DNA of 64,000 nucleotides from Bacteroidales bacterium (GTDB taxonomy: Bacteria; Bacteroidota; Bacteroidia; Bacteroidales; F082). Position 1 is the first letter of the stretch. Each line of letters opens with the position of its first letter. This document shows positions 16,256-25,095 of this stretch, piece after piece. The translations under genes were made by a program, and so were the position numbers. The DNA lies in NCBI GenBank assembly GCA_023229135.1, contig JALNZT010000018.1, forward strand, positions 1-64,000, given 5' to 3'. The notes below the pieces were generated by a model. The model was given only the letters and a program-made list of their open reading frames with translations, made no database searches and was not told the DNA's origin.

Positions 16256-17935
16256 ATGGCAAGAATCAATAGTAAAGTAATATTTGTTACTACATCCCCA
16301 CGAACGCCTGCAAAAATGATTCCTGAGTTTGCGTTATTAAACACGCATTTCGCAGGCCAGAAATGGAACACCAGTACACAACGTGCATTTATGGAGCTAT
16401 TGAAAGAAGAGAATTTCTTTAAAGGTGAAGGCGCAAAAGATCCCGCATTTAGTGCAAGAGACAGAATAAACCGCGCCCCAAAAGCATTAGGATTTGTTTC
16501 CCTTACACCCACAATAAAGCTTACACAAGCTGGAATAGAATTAGTTACCTCTAAAAGGAAAGAAGAAATATTTTTAAGACAGTTGCTCAAATTTCAAGTC
16601 CCCTCTCCCTTTCACAAGCCAACAGACAAAGCGGCTGAATTTTGGGTAAAACCCTATCTTGAACTTTTTCGCTTAATTCGTCATTTCGGCTCTTTGAAAT
16701 TTGATGAGTTAAGGCTATTCGGACTTCAACTAACAGACTACCGACATTTTGATACTATCGTTGCCAAGATTGAACGGTTTAGAATTGAAAAAGCTCAAAA
16801 TCAAGGAGAATATAAGAGTTTCTACAAAGACTATCTACAATCTGAACTACAACAAATCTTTTCAGAACGCATACAATCAGGCGAAACGAAAACAAGAGAA
16901 ACGAAAGACACTTCAATTTCAAAATTTCTAAAAACCCAAGCATCAAACCTCAGAGATTATGCGGATGCCTGTGTTCGGTATTTGAGATCAACAGCCTTAG
17001 TAAACATTTCACATATAGGAAAGTCGCTATCGATTGCACCAGAAAAAATGGAGGAAGTTGATTATTTCTTGCTAAACACAGATAGAGACCCCTGTTTTAA
17101 CGACAATGAAAAATTCTATTTAGAATACCTTGGGAATGCAAATCTCCCAATGCTTCTAACGGATAATAGAGACCTACTTATTAGTAAAATTCAAAGAGAA
17201 TTTCCAAAAATTACAGTTGATACAGCAATCAGTTTAAAAGACCTTAAAAATATATTTGCAAACGAATTAGAAAACCGAAAAGAGCAGTTTATTACCAACC
17301 AAATATCAGCCATAAAAGACTATAGCCTATTTGAAAATATCAACACAGTATTTGACCAAATACTTGACAACTCGCTATACGACACGCCATTATTGTTAGA
17401 ATGGAATGCATGGCGCGCTATGACAATGATGGACGGCGGTATTATCAAAGCAAATTTAAAGTTTGACGACTTTGGAAATCCTATGTCAACTGCTCTGGGA
17501 AATATGGCTGATATTGTTTGTGATTATGGCGATTTTGGCTTAACAGTTGAAGTTAGTATGCAAAGCGGACAAAGACAGTATGAAGCTGAAGGAGAACCCG
17601 TTACACGACACCTTGCCAAATTGAAACGAGAAACCGCTAAACCCGCATACTGTTTATTTATTGCACCAAGTATTAACGATGCGTGTGTAGCTCATTTTTA
17701 TGCTTTACACAAAATAAATATCAGTTATTATGGTGGAATTTCAACAATTGTCCCAATACCTCTACGAATTTTTATGAAAATGCTTGAAGACTCATACAAA
17801 GCTGATTATGTTCCAGAACCACAAAACATTCAAAGATTTTTTGAACGTTCAAACGAACTAGCCGATTCAACAGACAACGAGCTTGACTGGTATAATTCAA
17901 TTACCGAAGAAGCATTGAATTGGCTGAAAGTATAA
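16256..17935 (+). CDS. AlwI-family type II restriction endonuclease
   Basis: 559-aa protein matching the AlwI/PleI/MlyI family of type IIS nucleases, which cut a few bases outside sites such as GGATC or GAGTC. The TTSPRTPAKMIPE opening and ARDRINRAPKALGFV block are the N-terminal recognition part. The C-terminal part has the PD-(D/E)xK-like core: a DYGDFGLTVEVSMQSG stretch followed by EPVTRHL. The gene follows the Dam-like methylase by 6 bases. It is more AT-rich than the glycosidase genes on both sides, which suggests acquisition as a unit. The family call is firm; the exact recognition site is unknown. Confidence 0.85.
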   Translation: MARINSKVIFVTTSPRTPAKMIPEFALLNTHFAGQKWNTSTQRAFMELLKEENFFKGEGAKDPAFSARDRINRAPKALGFVSLTPTIKLTQAGIELVTSKRKEEIFLRQLLKFQVPSPFHKPTDKAAEFWVKPYLELFRLIRHFGSLKFDELRLFGLQLTDYRHFDTIVAKIERFRIEKAQNQGEYKSFYKDYLQSELQQIFSERIQSGETKTRETKDTSISKFLKTQASNLRDYADACVRYLRSTALVNISHIGKSLSIAPEKMEEVDYFLLNTDRDPCFNDNEKFYLEYLGNANLPMLLTDNRDLLISKIQREFPKITVDTAISLKDLKNIFANELENRKEQFITNQISAIKDYSLFENINTVFDQILDNSLYDTPLLLEWNAWRAMTMMDGGIIKANLKFDDFGNPMSTALGNMADIVCDYGDFGLTVEVSMQSGQRQYEAEGEPVTRHLAKLKRETAKPAYCLFIAPSINDACVAHFYALHKINISYYGGISTIVPIPLRIFMKMLEDSYKADYVPEPQNIQRFFERSNELADSTDNELDWYNSITEEALNWLKV

Positions 17936-18082
17936 AAAAGTTGATATGATAAAATATAATAACATAACAAGGCGAATAAAAGACGGACTTGTTCTATACA
18001 TCATTCCAACAACAAATTGATAATTCAAGTACCAAACTAAAGTAATGTGCTTTAAAATCCACCACTAATAATACATCCGCTG

Positions 18083-20929
18083 ATGAAACCATCAAACCTA
18101 TTTCACAAATCAATTTTCTTTTTATCATTTCTGTTTTTACTACCGGCCATTCTTCAGGCGCAATTAGTCAGAAATATTCCGGTAAAACCCGAAATCAATG
18201 ACACCGTATTGATTATTTTCGATTCCGGCGAAGGCAATAAAGCACTGATAAACCATGCAGGAGCAGTCTATTTTCATGCCGGACTAATCACTGATGCCAG
18301 CAAAGACGGTGGGGATTGGAAATTTGCTGTCGGAAATTGGGGACAAGCCGACGAACGCGTGAAAATGCTCCCGATGGGTGCCGGACTATATCGTGCAAAC
18401 ATCCCGATAAAATCGTTTTTTGGTGTTTCTGAAGAAATTACGATAAAGCAAATGGCCTTAGTCTTTCGCAATGAAGACGGCAGCTTGGTAGGCAAAACCG
18501 CTGACGAAAAAGACTTCTATATCAACTTCAAAGGCTACGAGCCTAAAATCAGTGAAAAAATTGTGAAACTTGACGCGCCCAAACGTTATTTGGGTCAGCA
18601 GATGCTTGACAATGTATTGTTTATCAAAACCGACCAGGGCGATTTGAGCTTCCGGCCTTTTGCCGATAGCATCCTTGAAGTGGCATTCCATCCGGGCGGT
18701 TTTAAAACTTTTGACAGCTCACACGCTGTTGTGATGACACCCCGCAATGTGGAAACTTTACTTACCGAAACGCCTAACGCACTGATGTTTGACCTGCCAG
18801 GCATGCAGGTTTTTATTCAAAAAAACCCGCTTCAAATTCGTTACCTCAGCAATGGACAGCCGCTACTGAACGAAGAAAAAGGCTTCTTCAACAGCAATGC
18901 CGGCAATGGATTTAGTTTTGTTGCCAGCCAGGGCGAGCATTTTTATGGTAGCGGCGGCCGTGCTTCGGGCATGGATTTAAGGGGTAAGGTTTTGGGGCTT
19001 TACAACCGCGCCGACTACGGCTATCAGCTTGGCGCCGTGAATCTTAACTATATGATTCCGCTTTTACTTTCTTCAAAAGACTACCTTATCTTTTTTGATA
19101 ATCCGCAGAAAGGCCAAATTGATGTGGACAGCCAACACAGAGGCGTAGTAGAATTTTCTGCTATTGGCGGTCCACAGCGTTTTTACCTGGTTCATGGCAA
19201 AAACGACAACTCTATCATACAGCAATACAGCCGATTAACCGGAAAACAGAAACTGCCACCACGCTGGGCTTTTGGCAATTTGCAGTCGCGCATGGCCTAC
19301 CGTACCCAAGCCGAAACGGATTCTATCGTTAACCTGATGCTGGAAAAAGACTTCCCGATTGATGCCGTCATCATCGACTTTTATTGGTTTGGCGACAGTA
19401 TCAAAGGCCATCTGGGCCGCCTCGACTGGTTTAAACCATCCTGGCCAAAGCCTGAAAAGATGATCGCCGACTTCAAAAGAAAAGGAGTGAAAACCATCCT
19501 CATTTCAGAGCCTTATATTATTGACACACTCGAAAATTATAAAATCGCATCCGATTTGGGCATTTTGGCTACTGACAGTCTCGGAAATGCGTATCTCGAC
19601 AAGCAATTTTATTTTGGCGATGGCAGCCTGATCGATATTTTTAAACCCGAAGCCGCCGATTGGCTTTGGAGCAAATACAAAAGTCAGTTAGAGCAAGGCG
19701 TTGCCGGGCTTTGGGGCGATTTAGGCGAGCCGGAATCCCATCCTTCCGATCTTTTTCACGTGGTAGGCAAAGCCGATGAAGTACATAATATTTACGGCCA
19801 TTACTGGGCTAAATCTATTTACGACCGATTCCGCAGAGATTATCCTGACAAGCGCTTGTTCTTTCTGGCAAGAAGTGGCTATGCCGGATCACAACGTTTT
19901 GGGATGATTCCCTGGACGGGTGATGTGAGCCGCAGCTGGGGCGGATTGCAGGCACAATTACCTGCCATGCTGAATATGAGCCTGTCGGGAATACCCTATA
20001 TGCACAGCGATGCAGGTGGTTTTGCGCTGGGCGAAAAAAATGATGAACTGTATACGCGCTGGCTGCAGTTTGCGACATTTACACCGATTTTGCGTCCGCA
20101 TGGTAGCGGAATACCTTCTGAACCGGTGTATTTTAACGACACCACCCAGCGCATTGTGCGTCATTTTATGAAAATGCGCTATCAGCTGCTTCCCTACATT
20201 TATACACAAGCCTGGCAAACCGCCGAAACAGGCACGCCTATTGCCGTTCCGGTGTTTTATTACTACCCGGATGATAAACGCTTTGAGAACCATTACAGCA
20301 CCTACTTTTTTGGGCGCGACTTACTGATTGCACCGGTTTTAAAAGCCGGACAATCACGCCTGACGGTAGAATTACCCAAAGGAAACTGGTACCATTTCTG
20401 GACCGAAGAAGCCTTTAAAGGCGGCCAGTCGGTAACGGTAAATACCGCTTTGGAAAGCATCCCGATTTTTGTGAGAGCCGGAAGCATCATCCCAATGGTG
20501 GATGCCGTGAGCAGCACCGATTATTACAGCTCAAAAAATTTGCACCTGAAAGCCTATCTGCCTGCGGGCAAAGGCGAGATGAACGGGAAAATTTACGAAG
20601 ATGATGGCGAAACATACGACAGCTACCAAAAAGGCGCTTACGAACTGATCACCATTAACGGCACAAAAAGCGAGGACGGATTGCTGGAGTTTCAGTTGCG
20701 CAAATCTGGCGACGGCCACCCGGGAATGACTGACCTGAGGATGATAGAAGTTGCGTTGATTGGCCAGAAAAAAGATGTTAAAACCATCATGATAAACGAC
20801 TTAGAACTTCAACGACTGAAAAGGGAAGCCGCCGAAGAGGGAGAAATTGGTTTCTGGAAAGACGCCTCCGGAAAGCTGAACTTCCGATTTTTGTGGGCCG
20901 GCGAAGACATTGACATCACAACAAAATAA
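18083..20929 (+). CDS. Secreted GH31 alpha-glucosidase
   Basis: 948-aa exported glycoside hydrolase with a signal peptide (residues 1-26, ending LQAQ). Residues about 35-150 form an extra beta-rich domain resembling the N-terminal glucan-associated modules of Sus proteins. The GH31 N-terminal sandwich and barrel follow. The nucleophile is Asp546 (LWGDLGEPE) and the acid/base Asp614 (WTGDVSRSW). The C-terminus (about 720-948) holds the usual beta domains plus a DUF5110-like tail. It probably trims maltooligosaccharides to glucose, in line with the GH13 genes on each side. Alpha-xylosidase activity is possible in this family but does not suit the context. Confidence 0.9.
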   Translation: MKPSNLFHKSIFFLSFLFLLPAILQAQLVRNIPVKPEINDTVLIIFDSGEGNKALINHAGAVYFHAGLITDASKDGGDWKFAVGNWGQADERVKMLPMGAGLYRANIPIKSFFGVSEEITIKQMALVFRNEDGSLVGKTADEKDFYINFKGYEPKISEKIVKLDAPKRYLGQQMLDNVLFIKTDQGDLSFRPFADSILEVAFHPGGFKTFDSSHAVVMTPRNVETLLTETPNALMFDLPGMQVFIQKNPLQIRYLSNGQPLLNEEKGFFNSNAGNGFSFVASQGEHFYGSGGRASGMDLRGKVLGLYNRADYGYQLGAVNLNYMIPLLLSSKDYLIFFDNPQKGQIDVDSQHRGVVEFSAIGGPQRFYLVHGKNDNSIIQQYSRLTGKQKLPPRWAFGNLQSRMAYRTQAETDSIVNLMLEKDFPIDAVIIDFYWFGDSIKGHLGRLDWFKPSWPKPEKMIADFKRKGVKTILISEPYIIDTLENYKIASDLGILATDSLGNAYLDKQFYFGDGSLIDIFKPEAADWLWSKYKSQLEQGVAGLWGDLGEPESHPSDLFHVVGKADEVHNIYGHYWAKSIYDRFRRDYPDKRLFFLARSGYAGSQRFGMIPWTGDVSRSWGGLQAQLPAMLNMSLSGIPYMHSDAGGFALGEKNDELYTRWLQFATFTPILRPHGSGIPSEPVYFNDTTQRIVRHFMKMRYQLLPYIYTQAWQTAETGTPIAVPVFYYYPDDKRFENHYSTYFFGRDLLIAPVLKAGQSRLTVELPKGNWYHFWTEEAFKGGQSVTVNTALESIPIFVRAGSIIPMVDAVSSTDYYSSKNLHLKAYLPAGKGEMNGKIYEDDGETYDSYQKGAYELITINGTKSEDGLLEFQLRKSGDGHPGMTDLRMIEVALIGQKKDVKTIMINDLELQRLKREAAEEGEIGFWKDASGKLNFRFLWAGEDIDITTK

Positions 20930-20955
20930 TTTTTAAACCCAATATTTAATATCCT

Positions 20956-22344
20956 ATGAAAACCTTGAAAAACCTACTTCCTATACTGGCAATCATTAGT
21001 TTAGGACTTTTTGTGTCCTGCCAAAATCAGCAAAAAGCTGTTATAAACGAAGCTGCTGCTGAGCTCACCAAAAACCCCGACTGGGCAAAGGATGCCACAA
21101 TTTATGAAGTAAACACACGACAATTTACGGAAGCCGGCACTTTTGAAGCCTTTCAGGAACATCTGCCGCGGCTAAAAGCACTTGGCGTAGATATTTTGTG
21201 GTTTATGCCTATCCATCCTATTGGCGAAGAAAACCGCAAAGGAACGCTCGGAAGTTATTATTCCATAAGGGATTACAAAGCCGTGAACCCGGAATTTGGT
21301 GATCTCGAAGCCTTTAAAACATTGGTTGATAAAGCCCACGAAATGGGTTTTAAAGTCATCCTCGACTGGGTAGCCAACCACACTTCTTTTGACCACGACT
21401 GGGTTACAGCACATCCCGATTGGTATAATCGCGATGAAAACGGCGAGATTGTTTCGCCTTTTGACTGGAGTGATGTGGCCGATCTCAACTACGAAGACAA
21501 TCCGGCTTTGTGGGATGCCATGATTGATGCCATGAAATTTTGGGTGAGAGAAGCCAATATCGACGGCTATCGTTGCGATGTGGCAGGGATGGTTCCCGTG
21601 GCTTTTTGGGAAAAAGCGCGTACAGAATTGGACGAGATAAAACCTGTGTTTATGCTCGCTGAAGACGAAGGAGAACCTACACTTACCGATATGGCTTTTG
21701 GAGCCAACTACGGCTGGGAACTGCACCATATTTTTAATAAAATGGCAAAAGGCGAAAATTCCACAACAGATTTGTGGAATTATTTAGAAAAAAACGACAG
21801 CGTTTTTGCACCTGATGTGTTCCGCATGACTTTCACCTCCAATCACGACGAAAACTCCTGGAACGGCACTGTTTTCGAGCGTTTAGGAGATGGCACCAAA
21901 GCCTTTGCGGTACTTTCATTTACCATTCCCGGTTTTCCGCTTATCTATAACGGACAGGAAGTAGGCCTCGCCAAACGACTGGAGTTTTTTGAAAAAGACC
22001 AGATTGAATGGAATCAGGGCGATGATTACACGGCGCTTTATACTCAACTCAATCAAATAAAAAAGGACAATCCCGCACTCTGGAACGCCAGCCACGGCGG
22101 CACGATGAAACCTATTGACATTAATATTCCGCTGGATGTGTTGGCTTTTGTGCGCGAGAAAGAGGATAACAAAATTATCGTTTATATCAATATTACCGCT
22201 GAGAAACAGCAAGTTATTGTTTCAAGTACTGAAGCCTTTGGCAACTTCAAAGACCTGCTGACCGGTGATGAAATGGTGATAAATGAAACCGCTACAATTG
22301 ACCTCGAACCCTGGTCGTACTACATTTTAGAAGAAATAAAATAA
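20956..22344 (+). CDS. GH13 alpha-amylase-family lipoprotein
   Basis: 462-aa GH13 enzyme with a lipoprotein signal (FVSC, Cys22), so membrane-anchored. The catalytic set is Asp208 (GYRCD), Glu236 (MLAEDE) and Asp298 (SNHDEN). The barrel starts near residue 45 with ATIYEVNTRQF. It begins 26 bases after the GH31 stop codon and ends in a terminator, so the two form an operon. The short length and small C-terminal domain resemble Bacteroidota alpha-amylases acting on short maltodextrins, analogous in place to SusG, although it lacks SusG's carbohydrate-binding insert. Confidence 0.9.
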   Translation: MKTLKNLLPILAIISLGLFVSCQNQQKAVINEAAAELTKNPDWAKDATIYEVNTRQFTEAGTFEAFQEHLPRLKALGVDILWFMPIHPIGEENRKGTLGSYYSIRDYKAVNPEFGDLEAFKTLVDKAHEMGFKVILDWVANHTSFDHDWVTAHPDWYNRDENGEIVSPFDWSDVADLNYEDNPALWDAMIDAMKFWVREANIDGYRCDVAGMVPVAFWEKARTELDEIKPVFMLAEDEGEPTLTDMAFGANYGWELHHIFNKMAKGENSTTDLWNYLEKNDSVFAPDVFRMTFTSNHDENSWNGTVFERLGDGTKAFAVLSFTIPGFPLIYNGQEVGLAKRLEFFEKDQIEWNQGDDYTALYTQLNQIKKDNPALWNASHGGTMKPIDINIPLDVLAFVREKEDNKIIVYINITAEKQQVIVSSTEAFGNFKDLLTGDEMVINETATIDLEPWSYYILEEIK

Positions 22345-22368
22345 GTTGAGAAATTGAATGAATTCTTG

Positions 22369-22398
22369 AAAAAAGCCTGGAGAAATCCGGGCTTTTTT
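22369..22398 (+). terminator. Intrinsic terminator after the GH31-GH13 operon
   Basis: The stem AAAAAAGCCTGGA/TCCGGGCTTTTTT has one mismatched pair, a 4-base loop and a trailing T-run. It starts about 25 bases after the amylase stop codon. Confidence 0.85.
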
Positions 22399-22551
22399 AG
22401 TTTTAGAAAAATTCTAAACTAAAAAAATACAGCTTTGCTTAAGTTGAACATACAATGACCTAATTCTTTTTGTGTTAACTTTTCCATAACTTTGAGTTTA
22501 TCAGCATAAGGATATGAATTGTTTAATATTCTTACTTAGATTAGACTATTG

Positions 22552-22683
22552 TGCCTTACGGTGGCAATAAGAAACATAGGGAATTCCGAAGTGCTTGTCT
22601 TTCAGGTTACCCAGCCGTTTAATAAATTTGTTGTCGTTCAATTTCAGGACTATCCGCCCTATGTTTTTTATTGCATGTTGGCA
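22552..22683 (-). repeat. attC-like inverted repeat, site 1
   Basis: Arms CAATAAGAAACATAGGG (22565-22581) and CCCTATGTTTTTTATTG (22657-22673) pair with one mismatch across a 75-base centre. Outer TGCC and GGCA also pair. Read on the minus strand the element begins TGCCAAC and ends GTAAGGC, close to the integron R'' (RYYYAAC) and R' (GTTRRRY) boxes. The stop codon of the upstream leftward gene lies inside the first arm, as in many gene cassettes. Total length is about 132 bases, within the attC range. Confidence 0.55.
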
Positions 22684-23253
22684 TCTGTGCTCTTTTCAAT
22701 TTTTAGTCTGTCTGTATTAAATTCATAAATAAATCTAATTTCATCTTTCTTGAATTTTGGAAAGTCTGATTTATCCATAAGCACCAAGTCCTTTTTAAAA
22801 GAAAATTCTACTTTTTTGTCATTTCCCTTTATAATCAAACTTTCCAATGGATAGTTTAAAGCGTCACAATTATCACAATCAAGTCTTATGTTCAGATTAC
22901 CAATATTTTTGATTTGACACTCCGTTATTAAATAAACGGGATGATACATATTCATAAATGGCTTCAATTATGAAAATAAAATCATTGCGTTCATATAATT
23001 CTAAAAGTCGAAAATTAAATCCATCCGCAGCTAAATCAACAGAGTCCGTTAACTTTAATTCACCATTTTTCTCGAATTCAATTATATGAAATATCCATTC
23101 AGAATCAGGTTTAATTTTAACGTTCCAATCTTTACCAATAATCAATTTATTATTATCAAATCCGTTTAATTCTACTTCTGACAATGTTCTCAATTCTTGT
23201 CCATATCCATTATAAATGATTAAACTGAAGATGAATATTACAATCTGTTTCAT
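22668..23253 (-). pseudogene. Secreted hypothetical protein, frameshifted
   Basis: No family recognised. The minus-strand frame opens at 23253 with MKQIVIFIFSLIIYNGYGQ, a clear signal peptide, and runs to about residue 98 with a beta-rich soluble pattern. Around 22935-22950 the frame breaks: the first frame continues into a short unlikely tail ending at 22897, while a second frame continues from about 22950 (MYHPVYLITECQIKN onward) to a stop at 22668. Together they would give one protein of about 190 aa. A 1- or 2-base indel, real or from sequencing, explains this. The final codons lie in the attC-like site 1. Confidence 0.6.
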
Positions 23254-23305
23254 AATTTTATTTCTGTTTCTGTATAAAGTTTCATGTTCGCAACTTTTTT
23301 GAGAT

Positions 23306-23441
23306 TTCACAACAACGGTTTGAATATGGTGCGTTTGGCATTTCAACACTCCCGACGTTCAGACTGCTATTATGTTTATTAATTGCTACCATCTTCATTA
23401 CTAGAACTACCCGCCAAATACACTATATTTTTTGTTATGGT
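23306..23441 (-). repeat. attC-like inverted repeat, site 2
   Basis: Arms ATATGGTGCGTTTGGC (23324-23339) and GCCAAATACACTATAT (23413-23428) pair with 14 Watson-Crick pairs and 2 G-T wobbles across a 73-base centre. On the minus strand the element begins CCATAAC, which contains the TAA stop of the HEPN gene, and ends near GTTGTTG. Architecture and centre length match sites 1 and 3 although the sequences differ. Confidence 0.55.
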
Positions 23442-23980
23442 GTCGTTTTTTTGAAAATCATCTCACCAGTAGATTCAATTAAATTGGCAAAATCAGGGAA
23501 CGAAATCTTGAATTTGCAATAGTGTTCCTTACTATCGTTTTTTGGAAAATAGTCTTCAAAAACAATAATCAAATCTCCATCTTTGGATATTTGTCCTGAT
23601 GGCGTAATAATAAAAAAACTATATCGTGAGTGTGAAATGGAGTTGCGAAGATGTCTTTTAATAGCGTCAGTTTTATTCTCACCTTTTTTAATTTGGTAGT
23701 CATCATTATGAAACGAGAATTGATGAATCAATTTTATTGCTTGGTCGCTTGATGGAAAGTCTAAAAGCAATCCACTTTCATGACCTACAACAAAATACAT
23801 GTATGATTGAGCCATGATTAGACCAGGATTAATAATACTCCATCGTCTTTTATTTTTAGTTGACTCATATAAATCGTGTGTGGTAAAATTTTGGTCATTT
23901 CTTTTATCACTTGCCAAGCGAAGGACTGCAAGGGAGTCATTCATTCCGATTATTAAATCGTTTAGACTAATTTTTTTCAT
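23435..23980 (-). CDS. HEPN-family protein (pEK499_p136-like), putative RNase
   Basis: 181-aa cytoplasmic protein. It carries the HEPN RNase motif R-x4-H as Arg112-Asn-Ser-Ile-Ser-His117 (RNSISH), followed by SRYSF. Overall spacing resembles the pEK499_p136 type of HEPN proteins, linked to toxin or defence functions. No partner nucleotidyltransferase gene is beside it. Its stop codon forms part of the attC-like site 2, and site 3 lies just upstream of its start, so it looks like a single-gene cassette. HEPN assignment rests on one motif and general pattern, so it is moderate. Confidence 0.6.
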   Translation of the reverse strand: MKKISLNDLIIGMNDSLAVLRLASDKRNDQNFTTHDLYESTKNKRRWSIINPGLIMAQSYMYFVVGHESGLLLDFPSSDQAIKLIHQFSFHNDDYQIKKGENKTDAIKRHLRNSISHSRYSFFIITPSGQISKDGDLIIVFEDYFPKNDSKEHYCKFKISFPDFANLIESTGEMIFKKTTP

Positions 23981-24000
23981 TTGCTGTTACTTTAATGCAC

Positions 24001-24137
24001 CACAACGTTCGAGGCTATGTTGCGGACCGCATTTTAATTGATTGATTTTTCTTTCCACGGGTATAGTGTATAAAGCCACGATGGCCATATCCATAACAGT
24101 TTGCGGTTTGCAATATAGCCTTTGTTAGGCTTTTGTG
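24001..24137 (-). repeat. attC-like inverted repeat, site 3
   Basis: Arms GGCTATGTTGCGGACCGC (24013-24030) and GCGGTTTGCAATATAGCC (24103-24120) pair over 18 positions, 15 Watson-Crick and 3 wobble, across a 72-base centre. The ends CACAA (24001-24005) and TTGTG (24133-24137) also pair. On the minus strand the R''-like box is GCCTAAC, an exact RYYYAAC match, and the R'-side is GTTGTGG. It lies between the toxin stop codon (24145) and the HEPN start (23980). Confidence 0.6.
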
Positions 24138-24144
24138 CTGTATC

Positions 24145-24477
24145 TTACTCCATTATTTCAAGACATGCATAATCTTCGTCCAAAAATAATTTTATTAAGT
24201 CATATTTGTCTCGAAGAAGATTCTCCAGGTTATTTGTCGTTGTATTTCCTGTCCTAATCCAGATTATTTTTGGCGGAAAGCCTTTCATGATATTTAAGTC
24301 GAAAAAATCAGAGTCAAAAGTTACAATTGCAAAATCATTTGTTCTTGCGTAATCAAATATTTCTGAATCGGCTGAGTTTTCAAGTCCTAACTCTCGACCT
24401 TGCTTTGATTCTGGGAACAGGTCTTTTATTCTTTTTACTAGTCTAAAAGATATATTCTGGTCAAAAAGTAATTTCAT
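24145..24477 (-). CDS. DUF5615 PIN-like toxin
   Basis: 110-aa protein of the DUF5615 PIN-like family. The MKLLFDQNIS opening supplies the first acidic residue, and VTFDSDFFD the later acidic pair expected of a PIN-type RNase fold. The chosen start (24477) makes a 1-base overlap with the stop codon of the upstream DUF433 gene (TAATG), which marks translational coupling. DUF433-DUF5615 pairs are widespread predicted type II toxin-antitoxin modules. The stop is followed after 8 bases by the attC-like site 3. Toxicity is inferred from the family. Confidence 0.82.
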   Translation of the reverse strand: MKLLFDQNISFRLVKRIKDLFPESKQGRELGLENSADSEIFDYARTNDFAIVTFDSDFFDLNIMKGFPPKIIWIRTGNTTTNNLENLLRDKYDLIKLFLDEDYACLEIME

Positions 24478-24698
24478 TAGGCATACGATTTTCCCTGTTC
24501 CTTTGTTGCAGCAAATGACAAACAAGCATTTATTTGATTTTCTGTCAGCTCGGGATAGTCATGAATAATATCTTTATGAGTCATTCCGTTTGACAACCAA
24601 GACAATACATCGTAAACTGATATTCTTGTCCCTTTAATTATTGGTTTTCCAAACCTCTTTTCTGTATTAATCTCTATATATTCACTAAATCGTATCAT
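24477..24698 (-). CDS. DUF433 antitoxin
   Basis: 73-aa DUF433 protein, a small winged-helix-like DNA-binding antitoxin. The KPIIKGTRISVYDVLSWL core and the HDYPELTENQINACLSFA helix are characteristic. It is the first gene of the pair with the DUF5615 protein and likely represses the pair's own promoter. About 54 bases upstream, GTTAGGC on the minus strand (24758-24752) is an exact match to the integron R' box GTTRRRY, consistent with the start of a gene cassette. Confidence 0.85.
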   Translation of the reverse strand: MIRFSEYIEINTEKRFGKPIIKGTRISVYDVLSWLSNGMTHKDIIHDYPELTENQINACLSFAATKEQGKSYA

Positions 24699-25095
24699 AT
24701 TACAAAGTTAATCATTAATTTTCTTTTGGTAATAGGTTCTTTTAGCATAAAGCCTAACTTATTTTTAATTCGACAAATTGTCGGTTTATTATACCGTATT
24801 GCACCTAATATGCCGACAACATGCCTTTTTCTTATAAAGATGCCTTTTGCCAAGCAATATAATCAACCCGGCAAGCGACAATCCAAGCAGTAAATTTATA
24901 CAAAAAATCCAAATATTCAAACCCTTACAATAAATCAGAAGCATTCCTGATAGTTTTCCTTAATCTCTTTTTAGCAACAAACATCAAAATTTTGCAGCCA
25001 TCAATTCCGCGCTTTCAGGGCCGAAAACAAAAGAACGGGCTCAGTGCCTAACCAACTATAGGATAATTCCTTAATTTCACCAAAAAATACGATTA
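24699..25095. other. AT-rich intergenic region, cassette boundary
   Basis: About 400 bases without a credible gene. The only features seen are GCCTAAC at 24752-24758 (R'-like on the minus strand) and the near-palindrome CGACAAATTGTCG around 24771-24783. No clear promoter for the following lipoprotein gene was found. Confidence 0.4.

Noticed and set aside
17946..18020. 24-codon open frame after the restriction nuclease
   Set aside because: Too short, with no promoter, ribosome site or recognisable peptide.
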